Below are positions 1 through 7,551 of a DNA stretch of 64,000 bases, piece by piece. Source of the stretch: Schizochytrium sp. CCTCC M209059 (taxonomy: Eukaryota; Sar; Bigyra; Thraustochytrida; Thraustochytriidae); contig KN805399.1 in NCBI GenBank assembly GCA_000818945.1, positions 1-64,000 of the forward strand, in the 5' to 3' direction. Each line of letters opens with the position of its first letter. The first letter of the stretch is position 1. Below the pieces are notes generated by a model. The model saw only the letters and a list, made by a program, of their open reading frames with translations. It did no database searches and was not told the DNA's origin. The translations under genes and the position numbers were made by a program.

Positions 1-360
1 TCGTTTATTTTGTCGTCAATCGCGAGGTTGGTAAAATACCCCCCAAATTTGAACACGCTGACGAGTAGGACGGCTCGCAAGATGCTGACGTGGAGCCATT
101 TCAATTTCCGGCGGCGCCTTCTGGCGCGCGCGGAGCTAAACACGTGGACCAACGTCATCGTCTGTGAGGAAGCCTACACCAGCAAGACGTGCGGTGCGTG
201 CGGCCACTTGCACCATAAAATTGGCGGCGCCAAGACCTTTCGCTGCCCGTTTCCGGGCTGTTCGTATGTAGCTGACCGCGACGTAAATGGCGCGCACAAC
301 ATTCTCATTCGATTTATGACCAACTACTTGGGTGGTCACTACGCGGCAAATGTCTTCTAG
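1..360 (+). CDS. Fanzor (IS607-type TnpB-like RNA-guided nuclease), C-terminal part, copy A
   Basis: This is the C-terminal end of a Fanzor/TnpB-family protein; the frame is open at base 1, so the gene begins outside the window. Visible are the segment before the zinc finger (TARKMLTWSHFNF), an intact zinc-ribbon half CGAC (190-201), a second half CPFPGC, and the RuvC-III motif DRDVNGA, whose Asp codon is at 280-282. The stop TAG at 358-360 lies in the loop of a hairpin. From about base 67 to base 501 the DNA is nearly identical to the copy at 6.9-7.3 kb; upstream of base 67 the two differ. Family knowledge: these proteins cut DNA guided by an RNA from the 3' end of their own element. Unlike copy B, no lesion is visible in this part. 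Whether the full gene is intact cannot be seen. Confidence 0.85.
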   Translation, partial: SFILSSIARLVKYPPNLNTLTSRTARKMLTWSHFNFRRRLLARAELNTWTNVIVCEEAYTSKTCGACGHLHHKIGGAKTFRCPFPGCSYVADRDVNGAHNILIRFMTNYLGGHYAANVF

Positions 361-501
361 GAGACATTTGACCTTTGCCTCTACGGCCTTTGGGTCAGCA
401 CGTGCTTCCCGTGCTGACCCAATTGCAGAAAGCCCAGTAACGATGATTCGAAAACAGGAAAGCGAGGTTTTCTGATGAGTTATAGGTTTAAATTGTAGCG
501 C
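347..501 (+). ncRNA. Putative omega-RNA / right end of IS607-Fanzor copy A
   Basis: This segment joins the Fanzor stop codon to the point (501) where similarity with copy B ends. It holds a 9-bp perfect hairpin at 347-370 with the stop codon in its loop. A second hairpin is an 11-bp perfect stem, GGGTCAGCACG (392-402) with its complement (410-420). The conserved tail runs to GTAGCGC at 501. In TnpB and Fanzor systems the guide scaffold is transcribed from this position and the guide is the flanking DNA just beyond the element, here from about 502. The RNA role is inferred from position, structure and conservation. Confidence 0.5.
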
Positions 502-565
502 TATACGAAGGGGGGAGAAATCAAAAAGAAAGAAAAGAGAAGCGCGGGACCGGAACGCATTCCCC

Positions 566-1545
566 ATGCGGAGCTGGCAGCTGGCCGCGGGCCTGCTGCT
601 CGCGGGCGCGCTGGTGGGCTGCGCGCTGTGCGTCGCGCCCATGCTCATGTTCATGCGCGCCGACATGGACTCCCGCGTGCGCGTGCGCGCGCGCGCCCCG
701 CCGCCGCCGCCGCCGGTCCCAGCGGCGGTATTTGTGGTGGGCATGGACCACACCGGCACTTCGCTGCTCACGCTGCTGCTCATGAACCTGGGCCTGGTGG
801 CCGGCGAGACCTCCGACCTGCTCATGCTCAGCGGGAACGCGGTCAAGTTCTTCGAGCTGGCCGCCGCCGAGAAGCTGGACGAGGACTTCCTCGCGCTCAC
901 GAGCGACCGCACGCCGCGCTGGCCCGCCTACGGCTACGAGTGGGGCCGCGCCTCGGCCGCGCAGCAGCGGGAGTGCGAGCGGCCGAGGTCCTCGCCTGGT
1001 TGGACGCGCACGCGGGGGGCCGCTCGTGGGTCCTCAAGGACCCGCGCCTGTGCCTGCTGGCGGAGGCCTACCTCTCGCAGGTGGAGACGCGCCGCCGCGT
1101 CTGCGTTATCCCGCATCGCGACCCGGTCGAGGTGGCTTCGCGATTCCTCAAGTTCGTGCCCGACTGGCCCTTCGGCGCCACGCTCGAGCTCTGGGAGGAG
1201 TACAACGTGCGCGCGCTGCAGGCCTGCCGCCGCGCCGGCGCGCGCATCGTGCAGGTGTCGCACCGGCAGCTCATGGCGCGCCCGCCCGAGGCGGCGCGCG
1301 CGCTCTACGGCGAGCTCTCGGCCGCCGGCGTCGCGGGACTCGCGTGGCCCGGCGAAGGCGGTCTGCGCAGGGGCTTCCTGGACCTCTGGGAGCCGCCGGG
1401 CAACAGCACCGGGCCTCGCGCGGCGGACCTCGCGCGGATGATCTCGCCGCGCGCGCGCAAGCTCTGGGCCGCGCAGCGCTCGCGGAACCTCGCGGCCATC
1501 AGCGACGCAGAGCTCCTGCCCACCTCGTGGGCGCGCGCTCCATGA
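566..1545 (+). CDS. Sulfotransferase-family protein, one frameshift
   Basis: The first frame starts at ATG 566 with a signal-anchor-like segment (residues about 5-30), then a proline run and GMDHTGTSLLTLLLMNLG, which resembles the 5'-phosphosulfate loop of sulfotransferases. After about 977-984 coding continues in the -1 frame with WVLKDPRLCLL (KDPR motif) and CVIPHRDPVEVASRFLK, which resembles the 3'-phosphate-binding motif; that frame stops at 1545. Together they give a roughly 325-residue type II membrane protein, as expected for a Golgi PAPS-dependent sulfotransferase. Substrate is unknown. One missing base restores one frame, so this is either a young pseudogene or a base error in a GC-rich stretch. 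It converges on the kinase-RBR gene, with only about 75 bp between the two stops. Confidence 0.65.
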
Positions 1546-1619
1546 CAGAACGATAAACTTTGGTGCCACTGTATTTGTTTTGTTTTGATTTCTTACTGGT
1601 TTACTTGGCCTGGCTTGCT

Positions 1620-4600
1620 TTACTCGATTTCGATCACATCATCATATTCCTCCGCGTCCTCCTCGCCCGCGTCCTCCTTCTCGTCGCCAAAGACCTCGGC
1701 GCCGCGCATCACGTCGTCGGTGAGCAGCGGCTGGACGGCATCAAACACCTCCGCTCGAGTCGGCTCGGGCAGCGATTCCAGGTACTCGCGCACGCGCTTG
1801 GCGCGGAGGACCCCCCACTGCTTGTGGACGAGGTCCATGTCTTCTGCCCAGTAGATGCGCCGCCATTGGTCCGAAACGGACGGGCACCTCGCCACGTGCG
1901 TGTGGCACGCTGACTTTCCGGTGCGGCTCGCGGGGAAGCCTTGGAAGCACCAGCCGCACACGTAGGTCGAGCAGTTGCTGCACTGGAGCGCCAAGCACCC
2001 TTCGAAGTCGTGGAAGGCGGCGCCGCATGCCGGGCACGAGTTGACCAGCAGTTTGCTCGAAATGTGGTTCACGTGCTCGTGGACGCTGCCGGCCGGCCGC
2101 AGCTGCGCCGACACGCGCACCTCGCGCTCGACGGCGCTGCGCACAGCCCGCATCCACGCGGCGAAGTCGTCGGGCCGCAGGGTGCTCGCGAGCTCGCGGG
2201 CCGGCAAACAGCCTCCGCAGGTGGGGGTAAAGCAAGCCATCTCGCCGCCGCGGGTGATCTTCACGGAGCTCGCCGCGTCGCCCGCGACGGCGCTCTGCAC
2301 GGCATCGCCGAGGCATCCCCGGCACACAAAGTGCGCGGGGTCCCCGCACGAGAGCCCGGACGTGGACTCATCGCAGCAGATGAGGCACGTGCTCGCGCTG
2401 ACGGGTGCGCTGCGGAACGCCGCGTGCTTGCGCGCCTCGCTCGCCGTCGGCCGCGCGAGCGGGTCCTCTGCGCACATGGCCGCGATGAGCTCCTCCATCG
2501 CCGGCTCCCGCTCCTCCTGAAACAACTGCCGCAGCACCATCCCGGTCGAGTAGATGTCCGCCGGAGGCCCCACGCGCGTCGGGTCGGCGCGCAGCTCCGG
2601 CGCCATAAAGTCGGCCGTGGCCTGCATCGGCTGCGTGAGCGAGACGTCGGCCCTCTGCACGCCGTCGAAGTCGCCCAGCACGACCGTGCCGTCGGCGGCG
2701 AGGAAGATGTTGCTGGGCTTGATGTCGCAGTGCACCAGGCGCTCGACGTGCAGGTCGCACAGGCCCATCAGCACCTCGCGCGCGATCCGCTTGCGCTCGT
2801 CTTGCCCCGCCCCGGCGTTGGCGGAGATCCAGGCGCCCAGGTCCCCGCCCTCGCAGAAGGGAAACAGCACGCAGCCGTGCATCGCGTCCGCGAGGAAGAC
2901 GCCCTCGACGCGGATCACGTGCGCGCTGCGCAGCCGCGCCAGCTCCGAGACCTGGCGGAAGAAGCGGCGCTGCGCGCCCGCGGCGCCCAGGTGGAACGGA
3001 ACACCTTGATCACGGACATCTTCCCGGCCTCGAAGTGCCGCACCTTGTGCACCTCCTTGGCGCCCGAGCCCAGCGACCCCACGCGTTCGAAGTCGCTCAG
3101 CTTGGCGTGCGCCAACAGGAGGTCCATGCGCCCCACGCCCACGAGGTCCTCGCTCGCGATGTTGAGATCGTCGCGCCACTTCGCGTCGCACAGGAGCTCC
3201 GGGCGGTACCGCTCGGCGCGCAGGAGCAGCGCCGCGCGCTCGTGGCATATCTTGCGGTCCAACGCCACCACCGAGGGCAGCTCGGCGCGCCTGCGCTCGA
3301 GGTCGTCAATCTTCGCGAGCCGCTTCTCCTCTTCGCCCTCGTCGACCTCGGCGCCGCGGCGGCGCTTCTTGACGTTCAGCTCCAGGATCTCGAGCTCGAT
3401 GCGTTGCTGGGCCACGCGCACGTCGTCCATGTCCCCCAGGAGCTTCCAGAGCGGCTCGAGAGAAATGGGCTCGAGGGCGCACTCCAATTTTTCGAGCTCT
3501 TCGCGCCGGGCCTCGGGCGCAGAATCTGCGTCGCCGACGCACTCGACCGCGGCGGAGATCGCCTCGCGCAACAGCCTGGAGCTCATGCCGCCGAAGGCGG
3601 ACTTTTCGTACTCCTGGCGCTCTTCGCTCATCGCGCCGACGGCCGCTTCCAGCAGCTGCTCTCTGGGCAGCCCCGGCGCGCCTCTTTTCGCCTCGGGGCT
3701 CTGGGCCGCCTCCCAGGCCTTGTCCGTCTTCTTCTGCGCGCGAACGACGCGACGGGGGAGCTTTGAGGCCCAGTCCAGCGCACGCTTCGCGGCGCCTCGA
3801 TCCGGGCGCGGGAGATCCTTGTCGTCCGAGCAAAAGAACGCGGCTCGGACGCGCGAGATACCGGCGCGGAGCCAGGCGGCCTCTTGCGCCGTGCGGTCGC
3901 CCCTGAGAAGCGCGCTGAGCAGCGCTTCGCGCGCCTCGTCGCGCTCGGAAACGCGCGCGCGGAGCGCCTCGAGGTGCGCGTCGGATCCTTCGCGGCGAGC
4001 GGCTTTGATGGCGACCTCGACCTCCGCCTCGGCGGTCCGCACAGCTGCTCGCTGCTTGCGCAGCGACGGCAGCGGCGCCGGTCCTTCGCCGAGAGCGACT
4101 AGGTACTCCAGGATCCTCGTTGTATCCTTGCCCAAGAACCGCGTCTTCGCGGCGTCGAAGAAGGCGCGGGCGCGCAGCAGCTGCGCGCGGAGCCGATCCG
4201 CATCGAGCAGGTCGTGGAGGTCGGGCTCGGGGAAAAGCTCGTCGAGCGCCGCCGCGTTGATTGCGTCCGCTCCGCGGGTATCGAGCTGCCAGTCGCAATT
4301 GACCTTCAGCTTCGCAAAGAGCGTGTACGCGTCCAGCTTCGGCGCCAATTCCGCGACGGACTCCGCTTCGGCCGCCAGGAAAAGCTTCGCTAGCTCCTCG
4401 CGGTTGATTTTTGTGGCGTGGAGCGGCCACAGATCCGAGCGCAGCGCGAAGGCCAGCGCCAGACGAGTGCGCGCACGCGACTCGCGGTGCGCAGGGGACC
4501 TCGCGGCCAGCGCCGCGAGCGCGAGAGACCGACGCGAGATCCAGTATTCGAAGCGCTCCGCCGCGTTTGATGCATAGGGGTTGTGCGCGCCGTATATTTT

Positions 4601-5122
4601 CATGGCGAAATTCGCCACGTCCTCGTCGTCTGTCGCACTTTTTACGTGGTTCGGGAGATGCTGGCAGTGCCATAGTTGCGAGGGCGCAGTCCAGGGGCGG
4701 AGCTCGCTTGATTCTGGCGTCTCGCCGAAGAAAACGCGCGCACTTTCGTTGCACGAGGTAGCTTTCGTCGTGATCTCAGCCTGCGTCTCCTTCTCGCAGA
4801 TCGGAAGCACCGCCACGGGGGTCTGCGACATGCGGCCCACGCCACTGCCAATAGACTTGGCGTGCAATACGTCCGGAATTGGTCCCATGCGGGGAACGAG
4901 AAGGCGAAGAAGCTCGCAGCCCGCGCCGGAGAAATGGCTTAGTATGTCGCTCAATCCCGGCCACGTGATCCTTTCCTTTTTCAGGCGGAAAACGATCTCT
5001 TGTGGAAAAATGCCTTTTTCGAAGACCGACTGCGCGCGACTCGGGTCTTTGCAGCGTTCGCTTCGCGTCTTTACCGCGCTCTCCAAGGAAGGAAAGCTAG
5101 GTTTGTTCTTTAAGTATTCCTT
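1620..5122 (-). CDS. Large protein with kinase domain and C-terminal RING/IBR (RBR)-like domain; frameshifted, 5' truncated
   Basis: Read right to left, about 640 residues of unrecognised, charged, helical sequence lead into a kinase domain: FERVGSLGSG loop, MSVIKV lysine strand, HCDIKPSN catalytic loop, GDFDG in place of DFG, FMAPEL. Cysteine-rich modules follow: CLICCDE and CPACGAAFHDFEGC ending CGWCFQ, like the RING/IBR modules of RBR ubiquitin ligases. The first frame leaves the coding sense near 2990-3005 and the second frame (stop 1620) continues it, so one indel separates them. The open frame has no ATG at its 5' edge. The first in-frame ATG is about 65 residues after the TTG at 5086, yet the sequence before it reads like protein and runs to a stop at 5123-5125 inside the repeat bordering the IS607 element. 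Likely truncated by that insertion. Function unknown; a signalling/ubiquitin role is inferred from domains. Confidence 0.7.
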
Positions 5123-5151
5123 CTAGAAGCTTGTATTCCTTCTAGAAGCTT
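5114..5151. repeat. Two tandem 19-bp units at the left edge of the IS607 element
   Basis: The unit gtattccttctagaagctt occurs at 5114-5132 and again at 5133-5151. It contains the palindromes TTCTAGAA and AAGCTT. It lies between the open 5' end of the kinase frame and the recombinase gene, so it may be element end sequence or a local duplication made at insertion. IS607 elements normally make no target duplication. Confidence 0.8.
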
Positions 5152-5228
5152 TTTTGCTTTTTCTGCACCGCAGCGCCTCGCAAAACCAAACCTCGTCCAG
5201 CAAACCCGAATCGAGAGCTTACTCGCGC

Positions 5229-5993
5229 ATGTCTGTCGCGGAAGACACAGACCTAGTATTCAGGTCCGGAAAATACTTTGTAGAACGACTTGGTGTTTCA
5301 CAAGACTTCTTGCGTAAGAGCGCTGGCGGCAAACTTATTCGCCTTATTCGTTTACCAGGTGGAAAGCGATGCTATTGCGTATCTGATGTCTTTCGCCTCG
5401 TCGGGCTCCCTCGGATCGACACCAGGGACAAGCAGCGTGTCGTCTACGCGCGCGTGTCTTCGGCGAAGCAGCGTGGAGACCTCGAACGTCAGGTCGAAGA
5501 ACTCACCCGTGCCTACCCCGGGCATCGCATCATCCAGGACACCGGATCCGCCGTCAATTTCCGCCGCAAAGGCCTGCAAGCCCTTTTGGACATCGCTTTC
5601 GAGCGCAATCTCGCAGAAGTTGTGGTCTTGCACAAAGACAGACTTGCACGCGTTGGATACCCAGTACTGGAGCACATCTTTGCAAAAGCTGGGGCTAAAA
5701 TCGTGGTTCACAGTCAAAGCGGCGACGCGTGCTCCGCTGAATCCGAGCTCGCGGACGACCTTCTTGCCGTCACGACGCTACTTGTGGCAAGCCATAACGG
5801 ACGTCGAGCAGCTTCGAATCGAAAGAGACGCAGAGAAGAAGCGAAAGAAGCTGGAGGATGTCGTGATCAAGGCGTTGCTGGAGCTTCAGACAGAGTCCCG
5901 CGCTGCTCCCCTGGCGCAGGGGAAACGCGAACAGGTGGACACCCCAAGACGGTCGCACAAGCGGAAGGCAGAAGTGGAGACCAACGGGAATGA
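5229..5993 (+). CDS. tnpA: IS607-family serine recombinase (TnpA)
   Basis: Starting at ATG 5229 the product has an N-terminal MerR-like DNA-binding segment (KYFVERLGVSQDFLRK through YCVSDVFRLVGL, residues about 14-60). The resolvase-type catalytic domain follows: VVYARVSSAKQ with the catalytic serine codon at 5457-5459, DLERQVEEL, a GSAVNFRRKGLQALLD stretch, VVVLHKDRLAR and a SELADDLLAVTTLLVASHNGRRAASNRKRRR end. These are the hallmarks of IS607 transposases, which excise and insert circular DNA through a 5'-phosphoserine link. No stop or frameshift interrupts the catalytic domain. The last roughly 60 residues look non-conserved and overlap the Fanzor frame. An upstream TTG at 5154 is open in frame, but ATG 5229 fits family starts better. 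Confidence 0.9.
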   Translation: MSVAEDTDLVFRSGKYFVERLGVSQDFLRKSAGGKLIRLIRLPGGKRCYCVSDVFRLVGLPRIDTRDKQRVVYARVSSAKQRGDLERQVEELTRAYPGHRIIQDTGSAVNFRRKGLQALLDIAFERNLAEVVVLHKDRLARVGYPVLEHIFAKAGAKIVVHSQSGDACSAESELADDLLAVTTLLVASHNGRRAASNRKRRREEAKEAGGCRDQGVAGASDRVPRCSPGAGETRTGGHPKTVAQAEGRSGDQRE

Positions 5994-7181
5994 GACCGTG
6001 GCAGGAATTGGCAAGCAGATTCGCGCGCGCAAGATTCGTGTCTACCCAAACAAGGAACAAAGTCAAAAACTGATGCAATGGTTCGGCACTGTACGCTTCG
6101 CCTACAATAAATTGGCGGAGAAGTTTATGCACGTCGACCAGAACGTGAGTCTGGCTGCACTCCGCAAAGAGCTGAAGCAGTATGAGGTCGCGCACGCGTG
6201 GTTCAAAGAGGTACCAGGGGAAGTGCGGGATTGTGCGGTGCGAGACATGGACAAGGCACGTAAAGCACATCTTGCCAAGAAGAAGAAGGGCGCCACTGCG
6301 GTTAAAGGCGGCGCTAAGTTCAAATTTAGGTCCAAGAAGGATAGGCAGCAGAGCTTCGATGTGCGTGCTCGTGATTGGGAACGCGTTCGTGGTATGTTCG
6401 CGGGTCTCTTTGGCCCGGCGTTGAAGTCGGCCGAAGGGCCCTTGCCCAAACATGTAGACGCGACGGTTCGCGTCGTCAGAGACTTCCGCGGGTGTTTCTA
6501 TGTTTGCATCCCGATGAGTGTTGAGATCAAGGGCGATGACCATGCCCCCAATCCCGATGCTCACTCGACGGTGGCCATGGACCCGGGGGTGAGGACCTTT
6601 ATGACGCCTTTTGACGCGGACGGTCTCGTCACCGAATGGGGCAAGCGTGACATCGAGCGCGTCTACCGGCTTTGTCGACACGCGGACAAGCTTCTAGGTC
6701 GAATTAAAGACAAAACTGCCACCAAACAACAACGCCGCAGAGCGCCGCCGCGCCTGGCGCAAGATCTTTGTACGCATCCGCCACATCGTCGGTGAAATGC
6801 ACAAAAAGCTTGCTACCTGGCTTTGCAATAACTATCGTGTCATCATCATCCCTTCCTTCGAGACAAAGCAGATGGTCCTTCGTGGAATGCGCAAAATTAC
6901 ATCTACGACGGCTCGCAAGATGCTGACGTGGAGCCATTTCAATTTCCGGCGGCGCCTTCTGGCGCGCGCGGAGTTAAACACGTGGACCAATGTTATCGTC
7001 TGTGAGGAAGCGTACACCAGCAAGAAACTTGCACCGTAAAATTGGCGGCGCCAAGACCTTTCGCTGCCCGTTTCCGGACTGCTCGTATGTCGCTGACCGC
7101 GACGTAAATGGCGCGCGCAACATTCTCATTAGATTTATGACCAACTACTTGGGTGGTCACTACGCGGCAAATGTCTTCTAG
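5794..7181 (+). pseudogene. Fanzor (TnpB-like) nuclease, copy B, two frame breaks
   Basis: Residues after about 6010 (KQIRARKIRVYPNKEQ, WFGTVRFAYNKL) match the TnpB/Fanzor N-terminal wedge region. RuvC-I is in MDPGVRTF (Asp codon 6580-6582), RuvC-II in IIIPSFET (Glu codon 6860-6862), and RuvC-III in DRDVNGA (Asp codon 7101-7103). The frame breaks first near 6739-6753, where the -1 frame takes over (RRAWRKIFVRIRHIVGEMHKK). It breaks again at about 7025, where a 17-bp deletion relative to copy A removes the CGAC half of the zinc ribbon and makes a stop at 7037-7039. The last segment (to 7181) returns in a third frame. The 5' end is unclear: the frame overlaps the end of tnpA and has no ATG between 5794 and about 6070. 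All three catalytic acids are still encoded, but no intact protein can be made. Confidence 0.85.
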
Positions 7182-7325
7182 GGGACATTTGACCTTTGCC
7201 TCTACGGCCTTTGGGACAAACAGCACGTGCTTCCCGTGCTGGCCCAATGCAGAAAGCCCAGTAACGATGATTCGAAAACAGGAAAGCGAGGTTTTATGAT
7301 GAGTTATAGGTTTAAATTGTAGCGC
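7168..7325 (+). ncRNA. Putative omega-RNA / right end of IS607-Fanzor copy B
   Basis: This is the counterpart of 347-501. The hairpin around the Fanzor stop is kept (7168-7191; one pair is now a G-T wobble), as is the 7-bp core CAGCACG (7221-7227) pairing with 7235-7241. The lower part of that second stem is disturbed by a small insertion. The tail from AGAAAGCCCAGTAACG to GTAGCGC is almost unchanged. The predicted guide would begin about 7326. RNA identity is inferred from position and structure. Confidence 0.45.
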
Positions 7326-7479
7326 CTGGTATTAGTAGCACTGTTCTTGCTTGACGAGCGTATCTTTCGCACGGAGTTGCCAGTGACCATCGTCGCGAGA
7401 GATCTTTGGCAGAGCAAAGCGAGCTCAGGCTGGCCTGGGCTGGCGTTGGTTCTCGCGGGGTCCTCGAATACTTGCTCGG

Positions 7480-7534
7480 GCAAGCCAAGCCAAGTCAAGT
7501 TAAGTCAAGTTAAGTCAAGTCAAGCCAAGTCAAG
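7480..7534 (+). repeat. Imperfect pentanucleotide tract (caagt/caagc/taagt)
   Basis: About eleven consecutive five-base units of the form caagc, caagt or taagt lie directly upstream of the PNGase A-like start codon, in its presumed 5' leader. Confidence 0.85.
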
Positions 7535-7551
7535 GCGAGAGCAGAGAGCAA

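Larger units (their letters stand above)
5114..7325 (+). mobile_element. IS607-type transposon, copy B (serine recombinase plus broken Fanzor)
   Basis: The order is that of IS607: an MerR-like/serine-recombinase tnpA gene followed on the same strand by a TnpB-like (Fanzor) gene, with the guide-RNA region at the right end. The right boundary is taken at 7325, where similarity to copy A (ending 501) stops. The left boundary is not proven; it is placed at the 19-bp tandem repeat and could be anywhere between about 5110 and 5200. No terminal inverted repeats are seen, as expected for the family. The element sits between the kinase-RBR gene and the PNGase A-like gene. Confidence 0.8.

Noticed and set aside
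1941..4577. 878-residue open frame on the plus strand opposite the kinase-RBR gene
   Set aside because: Its composition (Arg/Ser/Ala) is that of a GC-rich antisense shadow, with no motifs; the minus-strand product has clear kinase and cysteine motifs.
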